From contig JAIXLO010000160.1 of NCBI GenBank assembly GCA_026931325.1, forward strand, positions 124,001 to 188,000: a stretch of DNA of 64,000 bases, read 5' to 3'. The notes beneath the pieces are model-generated. The model saw only the letters and a list, made by a program, of their open reading frames with translations, was not told where the DNA came from and did no database searches. Source of the DNA: Chitinophagales bacterium (lineage in GTDB: Bacteria > Bacteroidota > Bacteroidia > Chitinophagales > Chitinophagaceae). Numbering within the stretch: position 1 is the first letter of the stretch; each line of letters opens with the position of its first letter. Of the stretch, positions 45,675 through 54,453 are shown one piece after another. The position numbers and the translations under genes are program-made.

Positions 45675-46367
45675 ATGTTACGATTAATAAGTTTTGGAAA
45701 AGCATTACCATGGAGCGTCCCTCTAGATCCATCTGTAGAATTTATGCCAGGAATGGCAGCCCAATTAGTTTTAATAGGAAATCAAGTGATGGCTACAGTA
45801 TCAGATGGTACTGCTCCAATAGGAATAATTGACGACATTAGAACTAAAGTATTTAGTGCTATATCATGGAATGAAGTTAAAATAATTCCTGCGCAGGGGA
45901 TACCTGATGGGCTAGGTAATATGGTTCTTGCTAGCGAAATAACAGCAACACTAGATCATCCACATGTAAATTCTAGTAGTTTTATGTCAACTGTAAAATG
46001 TATATTAAATCCAGTAAATGGAGTAATTACATTTTTGGCTGGAACTAAATTAAATTATGATTTAACTGGAAGCGGCACACCAGATGCAATAAAAACTGTA
46101 GTAAATTATACATATAATATTCCTAATATGCCAGGAGATGATTCTACTTTAGGTAGTGGAAAAGTAACGGTTTGGTATGATAGAATGATCTTTCAAACAA
46201 CATCTTTTGAAACCAATCAAAGCTATGTTATAAACCAAAATATTTATGTATCTGAAAAAGGTCTGCTAACAAGCAGAAGACCTTCAAAATATCATCCGTC
46301 TATAGGTATGGTTACTGCTCCTCCTTCACCAATAGGCAATTCTGTTTTGGAACTTTTGTGGTATTAA
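45675..46367 (+). CDS. capsid decoration-like protein (paralogue of the 54454 gene)
   Basis: 230 residues, beta-rich, no Cys-x2-Cys motif. It shares with the protein at 54454 an early P-W segment (A-L-P-W / M-P-W), G-S-G-K-V-T-V-W near residue 160, (E-K)-G-L-L-T, and a hydrophobic L-E-L-L-W C-terminus. AAGGTAAA precedes the ATG. It lies between a strong terminator and a homing gene, so it is probably a separately expressed, abundant protein. The decoration or vertex role is inferred from composition, pairing and position. Confidence 0.55.
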   Translation: MLRLISFGKALPWSVPLDPSVEFMPGMAAQLVLIGNQVMATVSDGTAPIGIIDDIRTKVFSAISWNEVKIIPAQGIPDGLGNMVLASEITATLDHPHVNSSSFMSTVKCILNPVNGVITFLAGTKLNYDLTGSGTPDAIKTVVNYTYNIPNMPGDDSTLGSGKVTVWYDRMIFQTTSFETNQSYVINQNIYVSEKGLLTSRRPSKYHPSIGMVTAPPSPIGNSVLELLWY

Positions 46368-46408
46368 TCGGAAAACTCGTGATATAGTACATGTTGTGAG
46401 GTAAGGAC

Positions 46409-47416
46409 ATGGAAATTGAAAATAAAATAGAATCAAGAATAATTTATTTATACAAAATTACAAATTTATTAGATGGAAAAATCTATATTGGACAAAGTGT
46501 AAATCCAAGTAAACGATGGAGAGATCATATTTATTATTCAAAAAGGAATAATAAATATAGACAATATATTCATCATGCCATGAATAAACATGGTATAGAA
46601 AATTTTAATTTTGAAGTAATAGCTGGATGTAGAACTCAAGAGGACGCTGATTATACAGAGGATCAGTTAATGATTCAATATAATTCTAAAAATTCTGAAT
46701 TTGGATATAATTTAACTTCTGGAGCTTCTAATGGCGGTCATTCAGAAGAAACCAAACAAAAATTAAGAGAAGCTACATTAAAGCAAATAGCGGAAAAGGG
46801 ACATCCTGCTTATGGAACAAAAAGAACTGAAGAAGTAGTTCAAAAAATGAAAAATAACTGGAAAGAAAATCATCCCCCTGTAAGTGAAGAAGTAAGAAAA
46901 AAAATGTCGGATTCTCATAAGGGCAAGAAGCTTCCAGAAGAGCAGGTTAGAAAAATTGCTGCAGCTAATAAAGGACGTAAATTATCTGAAGAGCATAAGC
47001 AAATACTTCTTGAATGTAATAAAAATAGAATTGTTTCTGAAGAAACAAGAAACAAAATGTCTGAAAGAAGAAAGCAAATTATTGCTGAAAGAAAAGCAAA
47101 GGGTGAAAAAGTAAAGAAGGAAATTATTTTTTTATATAAGATAACAAATATAATGGATAATAGAGTTTATATTGGGCAAAGCATGTATCCGTCTAAAAGA
47201 TGGAATGCCATTAAAAATAGGTCTAAGAAAGTTTTAGCGGCTAGCTATTTGTACAATGATATGGATAAGTGTGGTAATGAAAATTTTACTTTTGAAGTTT
47301 TAGCTTGTACGAAGGGACAAGACAATGCAAATGTTAGTCAAAATGAGTTAATAGATCAATATAACTCATTAAATATTAATTTTGGTTATAATTTAAGAAA
47401 AATTGCTGATATGTAA
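46409..47416 (+). CDS. GIY-YIG homing endonuclease with two nuclease domains
   Basis: 335 residues. First GIY-YIG domain at 10-105 (L-Y-K-I-T-N, K-I-Y-I-G-Q-S, S-K-R-W). NUMOD3-type repeats in the middle (S-E-E-T-K-Q-K-L, S-E-E-V-R-K-K-M-S-D-S-H-K-G-K, S-E-E-H-K-Q). A second GIY-YIG domain follows at ~235-330 (F-L-Y-K-I-T-N-I-M-D, R-V-Y-I-G-Q-S, S-K-R-W). Both halves keep the Arg and end in the conserved Q-Y-N-S segment. Good RBS (TGAGGTAAGGA). It is free-standing between two virion genes. Confidence 0.87.
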   Translation: MEIENKIESRIIYLYKITNLLDGKIYIGQSVNPSKRWRDHIYYSKRNNKYRQYIHHAMNKHGIENFNFEVIAGCRTQEDADYTEDQLMIQYNSKNSEFGYNLTSGASNGGHSEETKQKLREATLKQIAEKGHPAYGTKRTEEVVQKMKNNWKENHPPVSEEVRKKMSDSHKGKKLPEEQVRKIAAANKGRKLSEEHKQILLECNKNRIVSEETRNKMSERRKQIIAERKAKGEKVKKEIIFLYKITNIMDNRVYIGQSMYPSKRWNAIKNRSKKVLAASYLYNDMDKCGNENFTFEVLACTKGQDNANVSQNELIDQYNSLNINFGYNLRKIADM

Positions 47417-47434
47417 ATTATTACATATAATATT

Positions 47435-48709
47435 ATGAATTTTAAAAATATCAAATTTGAAGAGTCAGAAGTAATGCAATCATTGGAAAAGATTGCTAAA
47501 GATAAGGGCTGGGTAAAAGAAGAAATAAAGAAAAAAGCTAGTGTAAAATTAGCAGCGACTAACGATTTTGATTTAAATATTGTTAATTTAATTTCGGTTT
47601 TAAATGATTCTGGAAAAGTTTCATTAGCAAAAGAACTTTCCAAAAATTATTTATTATATAAGCAAGCAAGTAATGAGAAGATTTATGATGTTAATTTAGA
47701 GTCTTTGGAAAAACTATTAAATGCTGCACATCCTAAAAGCGCTAAGATAGAGGGAGTTGAGAAAGGTGAGTTAGCGTTGGTAGAGGATCTTTATGAACAA
47801 AATAAAAAAATGCTTGAAATAGTAAATAATTTTAAGTTAAAAAAAAAAGCTAATTTAATAAAAGAGGCTGATTTATTTGATTTTAGTCCGGGGATAGGTT
47901 TTTTAGGCGGAAAAGAAAGAAGAGAAATAGCTGGGCAAGTAAGAGATGCACAAAATTCTCTTTTTAATGGTTTGAAAAAGATATATGAAAATTTTTCTGG
48001 CTTGCAAAATCTATACTCTAAAGGAGAGCTTGTTGCTGGATTATTTAATCAACATAAAAAAGAGCTTTATAATATATTGCACTCTAATATTACTTTTGAG
48101 CATATTGGAATTACTGAGTTTTTTTCTGCAACTGCTAGCAAACCGATGGTTGATTTAATTTTAAATCAACGTAATAAAATTGCTGGACTAGTTGATAATT
48201 TTAAAAATATTTTATCAAGAGCGCCTGGATTAGAAAAACAAGTAGAATCATTAAAACAGGTTTATCTAAGTAAGATGGCTTTGATTTTAAAATCAATTTC
48301 AACTGAAGTTGAAAAGACTCCAAAGAAAGAAGAAGATGCAAAAGTTGAGCCTTCAATAGCTAAGACAGAATGGATAAGTATACACAATCAATTGGTTAAT
48401 TTATATAAACGTTATAAAGATGGTGTTTATTCTTATTATGTTCCGAAAGATGTGAATGATCCGGAGGCTATTAAAAATAAATTAACAAAAGAACAAATAG
48501 ATCAAGCTAATGTATGGCTAAATAATTTAAAATCAGTATTGCAAAAAGTTGCTACGGATATAAATACAATTTCAGATATGATAAAATCTTCGCCAGAAAA
48601 ATTTGATGATTTATCATTTAGTGGGCAAATATTAAAATTTAATACATTTGAAGGATTTAAAAATGCAATTAATAAATTGCATAATTATTTTCAAACAAAA
48701 TTAACTTAA
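47435..48709 (+). CDS. large hypothetical virion candidate with K-I-A tag
   Basis: 424 residues. N-terminus includes S-L-E-K-I-A-K-D-K-G-W, then I-K-K-K-A-S-V-K-L-A-A, and at ~155 N-L-I-K-E-A-D-L-F-D-F-S-P-G-I-G. The remainder is helical. Compare the N-L-I-K-E-A-G-V-F-D motif at 36385. No database-type function is recognised. Leader A/T-rich without Shine-Dalgarno. Confidence 0.55.
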   Translation: MNFKNIKFEESEVMQSLEKIAKDKGWVKEEIKKKASVKLAATNDFDLNIVNLISVLNDSGKVSLAKELSKNYLLYKQASNEKIYDVNLESLEKLLNAAHPKSAKIEGVEKGELALVEDLYEQNKKMLEIVNNFKLKKKANLIKEADLFDFSPGIGFLGGKERREIAGQVRDAQNSLFNGLKKIYENFSGLQNLYSKGELVAGLFNQHKKELYNILHSNITFEHIGITEFFSATASKPMVDLILNQRNKIAGLVDNFKNILSRAPGLEKQVESLKQVYLSKMALILKSISTEVEKTPKKEEDAKVEPSIAKTEWISIHNQLVNLYKRYKDGVYSYYVPKDVNDPEAIKNKLTKEQIDQANVWLNNLKSVLQKVATDINTISDMIKSSPEKFDDLSFSGQILKFNTFEGFKNAINKLHNYFQTKLT

Positions 48710-48720
48710 TTGGACATAAT

Positions 48721-50331
48721 ATGAAAAAATATGAATTTAAATTTTTAAGAATTGCTCAACAAGCACCTGCGGCACCCGCCGATGGTGAAATTTTAATAGA
48801 TGACGGAAAACCTACCGAATTAACTCCGCAAAGAGTTGATGAAGAGCCTGCTAAAAAAGTTGAACCAAAAGTTCAGCCAAGTGTTACAACAAAAAAACAA
48901 ATTAAATCAAAGCCAAAATCAGAATCTAATAAAAAAATAGAAGAAATGCAAAAAGCAATTCTTCATTTTAGAGACGTTCTTGCTAATACTAATATCGGAG
49001 CTTCAGAAGTTGGAAGAAAAGGTAGAGGGCAATTTATTGAAGGTGTAGATAAATCTGGAATATCATTTTTAGGGGCGGCTGAAGGTGATTCATCAAACGC
49101 TGGAAAAACTTTTCCACAAGAAGAAGAGGTTCAAGGAATGCGTCCATTTGGACAATTTCTTCTATCAAATTATATAGATCAATCAAAGGTAAAAGGAGTA
49201 ACATTTACCGATGTTGATATGCAAAAGCCTCAAAGAATGCAGGGGCAAATAGGCAGTCAGGATAATGTTGAATTTTCTGGAATTATAAATTCTTTAGGAA
49301 GAGTTGGAACTCCAAAACAAGATATTCCGGCTAGAGCAGAAACTCTTCAAGAAAAATCTTTAAGAGAGCAAATTCAAAGAATAGATGATAGGAAATTGCA
49401 ATCTGCTCAAAGTTTAATGAAAACCCCAGCATTTCAAAGTGAATATAAAGACGAGTCCGATAAACAAAAATTATTACAGATAGCTTTAATTAGAGTAGAT
49501 CCTCAATATAAACCTATAATTAATAGGCTAAAATCTCAGCTAGACGCTTTAAAAGCAAGATTAAATTCTGCACATGAAAAGAAATATACAAAGGTTGAGA
49601 CAAAAGGGGAAAGAGAAGTTGATGGTATTTGGGATGTTAGAACTAATAATGCTTTAAAGAATATTGCTGCTGTAATGACAGGATTAATTACTTTTAGTAA
49701 GGATATGAATTTGGGATTAGCTTCATACAATGAAGCTCAATTGAACGCTTTTAAAAAGTGGATACCAGATGATCCTAAATTAATTGCCAATAAAGAAGAT
49801 ATAAAAGTGCGATTAGCAAGTCAATTTACTCTACATATAGAAGCTCAAGCACGATTTGTAGAAGAATTTGATAAATTAATAGTGAAAAATCCAAATGTTC
49901 AAAATTTATTAACTCAAAATGAATCATTTTTTAAACTAGAGGCTCCAAAATCAAAAGAAGAAATAGAAAGAGAAAAACAAAATGAATTAAAGAAAGTTCA
50001 AGATATGCAAAATGATCAAAGAAAGCAATCTTATGATAAGATGCCGGACTCTTATTCTAAAAGATATTATTCAAATCCTGAATTTTATTCAAAATATCAA
50101 GAAGGGGCAGGCATATCATTTAGTGATCCGCAAGCTGGAAGAATAAGCCTATCTTATCAAGATTTATCATCTGCCAAAGATTTCATAGAGGCATACAAAA
50201 GGCATTATTATAAAGGAATAAAAGAGGGTGAGCCTTCAAAGCAAGAAATAGAAAACTTTTTTAATAAAGTTTTACAAATGATGCACTATGGTCGTGGAGT
50301 ATATGAAGATCAATCTCAAAAGGCACAATAG
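48721..50331 (+). CDS. large hypothetical virion candidate ending in a possibly read-through TAG
   Basis: 536 residues. N-terminus M-K-K-Y-E-F-K-F-L-R-I-A-Q-Q-A-P-A-A-P-A-D shows the tag followed by the Ala/Pro linker. Helical, Gln/Lys-rich C-terminal half. The frame stops at TAG 50329-50331 (context GCA CAA TAG CAA), but the same frame stays open for 33 further codons to TAA 50431-50433 with residue usage like the preceding protein (Q-L-K-R-Q-Q-E-E-A-E-K-A-K). Read-through would give about 570 residues. The gene could also carry an amber mutation. Confidence 0.6.
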   Translation: MKKYEFKFLRIAQQAPAAPADGEILIDDGKPTELTPQRVDEEPAKKVEPKVQPSVTTKKQIKSKPKSESNKKIEEMQKAILHFRDVLANTNIGASEVGRKGRGQFIEGVDKSGISFLGAAEGDSSNAGKTFPQEEEVQGMRPFGQFLLSNYIDQSKVKGVTFTDVDMQKPQRMQGQIGSQDNVEFSGIINSLGRVGTPKQDIPARAETLQEKSLREQIQRIDDRKLQSAQSLMKTPAFQSEYKDESDKQKLLQIALIRVDPQYKPIINRLKSQLDALKARLNSAHEKKYTKVETKGEREVDGIWDVRTNNALKNIAAVMTGLITFSKDMNLGLASYNEAQLNAFKKWIPDDPKLIANKEDIKVRLASQFTLHIEAQARFVEEFDKLIVKNPNVQNLLTQNESFFKLEAPKSKEEIEREKQNELKKVQDMQNDQRKQSYDKMPDSYSKRYYSNPEFYSKYQEGAGISFSDPQAGRISLSYQDLSSAKDFIEAYKRHYYKGIKEGEPSKQEIENFFNKVLQMMHYGRGVYEDQSQKAQ

Positions 50332-50433
50332 CAAGATCAATTAAAGAGACAACAAGAAGAAGCTGAAAAAGCAAAATGGACTTCTCCAAGAAGCATAGAT
50401 AAAGGTTTTTTTAGAGATTATAGAAGAAAATAA
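50332..50433 (+). other. in-frame extension beyond the TAG of the preceding gene
   Basis: 33 codons in the frame of 48721-50331 followed by TAA. The peptide is charged and Gln-rich, ending G-F-F-R-D-Y-R-R-K, and continues the coiled-coil-like style of the upstream protein. No other gene uses this 122-nt gap, which is unusually long for this operon. Together these points suggest it is coding, reached by suppression or recoding of TAG. Confidence 0.55.
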
Positions 50434-50453
50434 GAATCTTTAATCATATATGT

Positions 50454-52022
50454 ATGAGTTTTATAAAAGAAGATTTTAGCTTATATAATGATTTATTAAA
50501 AATCGGTCAAAGTGCTTCGCCATCAAATTTAACTGTAGATCCTGCTAAAAATGTACAAATTTTAGCTTCTCTATTAAATACATTACAAGAAAATTTGGCG
50601 ACATATGCTCCACCAGAACCTACTGGAAATTTTTCTGGAAAAGAAGGTTCACAAATATTTCTTTTTGATTTAGAAAATGAAGATAGATTTTTAGACTTTT
50701 TATTTAGAAATAAAGTAACTTATGCTGGTTCAAGATTAGTTTATTCTCATGCTCCAGTTGGACAATCATTAGATTCTGCAACAAAGCAATATGGTTTAGA
50801 TTTTGAGTTCTTAACAGAAGTTCCTCAAAATCAAAGAAATCAGTATGTAAAATATCCAAGACCAACTGATGCAGCAAAAGATAATTTTAAGTACTGGATA
50901 CATAAAAAATATGTAATTGAATTTTTAAATACTTTGTTAAATAATGCAAATGAAAAAAATAATCAATTGCAAAAAGTAATGTTAAATAAAATTATAGGGA
51001 ATTTAAATAAAAATTCTGGTGAGAATTTTAATCCAGAAGAAATTCCACCATCGGAAAGAACTGGAAAACCACAAGCATTGGATACATTTAATAAAAAAAT
51101 TAATTTATCTAATCCAACTGAAACAGGTCCAGTACAATTATTAGATACTGATGTCAAGAGTCCATCATCTTTAAATGATTGGTTAAGAAAAAATCAAATA
51201 ACATTATTGTCTCCTAACGGAGAATTATCTCCACTAGATCAAGAAAATATATGTTTGTTTCTATCTTATGTATATAGAAGAGCTAAGAATTTACAAAGTT
51301 TTGGAGAAGCTAATACTAAAAATTTAGCAAATTATTATGTAAAACAAATAGAATCAATCTCTAGCAATTACTCTTGTTCTTTAGATGCGAAGCCAGTAGG
51401 CAAGGGCGAAGAGAAACCTGAAGATAGGGAGAAGAAAGATAAAGATTCTGCTGGCAAAAGGGAGCGCAAGCCAGCCGAAGGCTATCAGGGCATGGATTTT
51501 TCTCAAATTGCAACCAATCTTCCTTTAAATGTACATAATATAGATTTTCATAAGATTCTTAAATTTTTCGAAATTTGTAGACAATACTTACCAACAGATA
51601 AATCTGGACCAATATTGCGCATTAATACTCAAGTAGCGCCATTAATGGATGAAGCTGTATCTATGGTCATTCCTCAATTAGGAATGGATTTAGACAGCTT
51701 TGTTTTTGATTTGAACGCTTCGCCAAACGATGTATTAAGAATGTTGGCTGTTCCAAATAAACAAGATGATAAATTTAGTCCAAGAAATTATATTCCATTT
51801 ATAGAAACATTAGTTAGAATAGTAAATGCTGCTTCTAATGCAGTTATCTTATTGTTAAGAGATTTTGAAGAATACATGAAAGCAAATAAAGCTGTTCATT
51901 ATGCAATAAGAAATCAAGTTGGGTGGAGTGCTGGCGGAAGTTCTGTTGCCGCTCTAAACAAAAGCGAATTAAGCAGATTACTAAATCAACATGGCAATAT
52001 AGTAAAATTTCAAAGAGGGTAA
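50454..52022 (+). CDS. large hypothetical virion candidate with L-L-K-I-G-Q tag
   Basis: 522 residues. N-terminus M-S-F-I-K-E-D-F-S-L-Y-N-D-L-L-K-I-G-Q-S-A-S. Mixed helical protein with a charged low-complexity insert (G-E-E-K-P-E-D-R-E-K-K-D) near 320-345. Unrecognised. Ends 1 nt before the next ATG. Confidence 0.55.
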   Translation: MSFIKEDFSLYNDLLKIGQSASPSNLTVDPAKNVQILASLLNTLQENLATYAPPEPTGNFSGKEGSQIFLFDLENEDRFLDFLFRNKVTYAGSRLVYSHAPVGQSLDSATKQYGLDFEFLTEVPQNQRNQYVKYPRPTDAAKDNFKYWIHKKYVIEFLNTLLNNANEKNNQLQKVMLNKIIGNLNKNSGENFNPEEIPPSERTGKPQALDTFNKKINLSNPTETGPVQLLDTDVKSPSSLNDWLRKNQITLLSPNGELSPLDQENICLFLSYVYRRAKNLQSFGEANTKNLANYYVKQIESISSNYSCSLDAKPVGKGEEKPEDREKKDKDSAGKRERKPAEGYQGMDFSQIATNLPLNVHNIDFHKILKFFEICRQYLPTDKSGPILRINTQVAPLMDEAVSMVIPQLGMDLDSFVFDLNASPNDVLRMLAVPNKQDDKFSPRNYIPFIETLVRIVNAASNAVILLLRDFEEYMKANKAVHYAIRNQVGWSAGGSSVAALNKSELSRLLNQHGNIVKFQRG

Positions 52023-52023
52023 T

Positions 52024-53055
52024 ATGTATTCTAGAGCCGATTTTTTATATGACCATATTGTTCTTGAAGAACTTAGCGGTTCTTTTATAAAGACCGCCCA
52101 ATCTTCATCTTATGTTCCTTCTCTTGTAGAGAGAATAAAAGAATACTTGAAAGGTAAAATTGATTTATCAAATCCTCAAAAAAGTATAATAAATTTTCTT
52201 GCTCCCGGAGCAATATTTTTAGCACTAAATAGTATAGGGATGCCATGGATAGGAGCCTTAGTATCTATTCTAATGACAACATTTAAAGTTGATGTTAATT
52301 CTATAATAGAAAGTATATGTGACAAGATTAAGCCATATATTTTAGAGGGGGAAAAATTTACATCATCTCAAATAAAAAATATAGTTGATTCTACTATACC
52401 ATTAAGTATTAATGAAGATTCAAATTTAACATCAGAATCTATTTTTTATTTAAAATCAACTTTTGAAAAATTTGCTAAGTCAGGATATGATCAAAATGCC
52501 ATTGATAAATTTCTTGATTTTCTTAAAGGTAGCGGTGTACATAATGTACGCAATGCTGGAATTTTTATGAAATTATTAAGAACTGTTTTATCATGGCTCT
52601 TTGTAGTTGTTCTTGCTTCTGCTGGATTTATGGTTGCAGGCGACGCCATAGCAAATGTAATAAATAAAGGAACAAGATTTGCCCCAGAATCTTCAACAAT
52701 TCAAAAGAAAGATGTTGATACAAAGAGTCTGCCAACTGTAGATAAAAACCAAGATTCAAAATTTAAACAAAATAAATTCTATAGAGAAGAAAATATGAAG
52801 GGCAAGATATGGTCAGTACCTATAGTTAATTTACCAAATAATATAGAAAATATGGTATTAGATTTTATTGAGGATGTATATCCCGATTTAGAACGTATTG
52901 AATCACAAGTAAGGCAAACTCCGTCATTCAAAGCGATTATCAAACAAATTACAAATTATAACATAAATACACCTGGATACAATTTAGTATTTGTTCCACC
53001 AAACTTTAAGTCAAAGAAAGAGATGGCAGATTTAATTATTAAAGACCTAGAATAA
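52024..53055 (+). CDS. hypothetical protein with two hydrophobic segments and K-T-A-Q tag
   Basis: 343 residues. N-terminal S-F-I-K-T-A-Q-S-S-S near residue 28. Hydrophobic stretches lie near 55-90 (I-N-F-L-A-P-G-A-I-F-L-A-L) and 185-208 (S-W-L-F-V-V-V-L-A-S-A-G-F). If virion-borne, these could be membrane-interacting segments for DNA entry; holin-like function is less likely given the size and large soluble parts. Confidence 0.55.
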   Translation: MYSRADFLYDHIVLEELSGSFIKTAQSSSYVPSLVERIKEYLKGKIDLSNPQKSIINFLAPGAIFLALNSIGMPWIGALVSILMTTFKVDVNSIIESICDKIKPYILEGEKFTSSQIKNIVDSTIPLSINEDSNLTSESIFYLKSTFEKFAKSGYDQNAIDKFLDFLKGSGVHNVRNAGIFMKLLRTVLSWLFVVVLASAGFMVAGDAIANVINKGTRFAPESSTIQKKDVDTKSLPTVDKNQDSKFKQNKFYREENMKGKIWSVPIVNLPNNIENMVLDFIEDVYPDLERIESQVRQTPSFKAIIKQITNYNINTPGYNLVFVPPNFKSKKEMADLIIKDLE

Positions 53056-53069
53056 TTCAAAATAAAACT

Positions 53070-54269
53070 ATGAGAAATGAAATTTTTAACAATTTTGCAA
53101 AAATAGCAGAAGATCAAGGTCTCTTAAAAACAAGAGAAGATAAAATTGAAACAAAAGAATTATATAAATTAAAGCCAGAGACAGCAAAAGATATGGATTA
53201 TGAAAATAATATTCTTGAAGTTGCTCATAAAGACTCTGTATTTATTGCTGATACTTATGACCCTATGCATTCTCTTGTTGAAAACGAGAACGAAAGAAAA
53301 AAAATTATTACAAATATTGTAATGAAAAATCCTTCTGGAACACATTCAAATAAAAAATATGCTGAAACTCAATTAATGCTTTCTCTAATGAAGATAGCAA
53401 ATATTTCTCCAGAATATGAAAAAGTTGCTAAGACATGTGTTTCACAGTTAAAAAAAGCTGCTAGCCCATTACTATTAATAGGAGCAGCTACTAGTATATT
53501 AGCTCTAGTTTATGCGCAACAACATCTTCCAAAAATCTCTCAAGGTTTATTAAAAGATTATTCAAGTCTTGTTTCCGAAATAGATGATGTCTTAGGATCT
53601 TCTTCTCCATATTTATTTGGCAAAGAATATTCAAGTTTAGTTAAACAGCTTTTAAATAATTTAAAATCAAAAGCTTCTGAATTAGTTAGCATTTATAAAG
53701 AAGTTGATGGATTTATTTCAGAAATGTATAAACCTAAAACTGGTCAAGAATTATTAACATTGGCAAATAGCCCTGAAGCAGCGAACGCAAATTCCGCTTT
53801 TGAAAAATTTCAAGAATTAAAAAATAAATATATTGCAGAATTTAATAGTTTAATAGAAGATTTTAAAGATGAATCTTTCAAACTAAGAAATATTTCTCAA
53901 AAAGGAAAAGTAACAGAATTGGCGGAATCTATTCCTGGATGGCAATTTCTTTCCGGCGGAAAAGGTTTAATAAAAGATGATTTGGATGATATTGTAGAGT
54001 CATTACAAACATTTAAAAAATCTTTAGACTCTGTTTCCGCTTTATTTGATAAAGCTAAAAATTTGAAATTGTCCGCTCAACAAAAATTAACAGAAGAAAA
54101 GACTCCAAAAGAAGAGAAAGAAATTATTACAGAAAAATTAGATAAAGAAAAATCCGTGAGCCCTGTAGAGCATAAACAAATTAAAAAACAAAAGAAAGCT
54201 CCAAAAGATCTCAGCTCAGAGGAACTATTAAAACAAATAAAATTTAAAGAACCATCATTAGACTTCTGA
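53070..54269 (+). CDS. hypothetical protein with K-I-A-E tag and one hydrophobic segment
   Basis: 399 residues. N-terminus M-R-N-E-I-F-N-N-F-A-K-I-A-E-D. A second tag-like L-K-K-A-A-S at ~130 directly precedes a hydrophobic segment (P-L-L-L-I-G-A-A-T-S-I-L-A-L-V). C-terminus Lys/Glu-rich. Unrecognised virion or assembly candidate. It ends the unit before a 184-nt regulatory gap. Confidence 0.55.
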   Translation: MRNEIFNNFAKIAEDQGLLKTREDKIETKELYKLKPETAKDMDYENNILEVAHKDSVFIADTYDPMHSLVENENERKKIITNIVMKNPSGTHSNKKYAETQLMLSLMKIANISPEYEKVAKTCVSQLKKAASPLLLIGAATSILALVYAQQHLPKISQGLLKDYSSLVSEIDDVLGSSSPYLFGKEYSSLVKQLLNNLKSKASELVSIYKEVDGFISEMYKPKTGQELLTLANSPEAANANSAFEKFQELKNKYIAEFNSLIEDFKDESFKLRNISQKGKVTELAESIPGWQFLSGGKGLIKDDLDDIVESLQTFKKSLDSVSALFDKAKNLKLSAQQKLTEEKTPKEEKEIITEKLDKEKSVSPVEHKQIKKQKKAPKDLSSEELLKQIKFKEPSLDF

Positions 54270-54453
54270 TAAGTTGTACGATATTATATAATAGGGGAAA
54301 TCCTCCTGACGGACGATTTCCTAATAATAACATAAACAAATTTGCTGTCAAGCGCTCCCCGCGCAATTTTTTTAAAAAAATATTTAAAAAATATGCATAT
54401 GATTATATCAATTTAGTTAAATAGGTGAAAGTTTATTTTTATAGGAAAATATA
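54270..54453 (+). promoter_or_regulatory. 184-nt regulatory gap upstream of the decoration-like gene
   Basis: Contains an imperfect stem-loop with arms GGAAATC (54296-54302) and GATTTCC (54315-54321), then a GCGC-TCCCC-GCGC stem (54352-54364) followed by AATTTTTTT, a plausible short terminator. An A/T-rich tract then leads to TTTTTATAGGAAA (54436-54448) and ATG 54454. The same 13-mer precedes the charged head gene (44415-44427), so it may be a shared expression signal including the RBS. Confidence 0.5.

Noticed and set aside
46368..46408. Possible intron remnant (GATATAGT resembles the P7/P8 part of group I introns)
   Set aside because: The other core elements (GCAGGA, CAACGACTA, P9 hairpin) are missing, so it is probably chance.
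48721..50433. Genome-wide recoding of TAG to glutamine
   Set aside because: If TAG were sense, many long genes should be interrupted by in-frame TAG; only this one case fits, so a single read-through or mutation is more likely.
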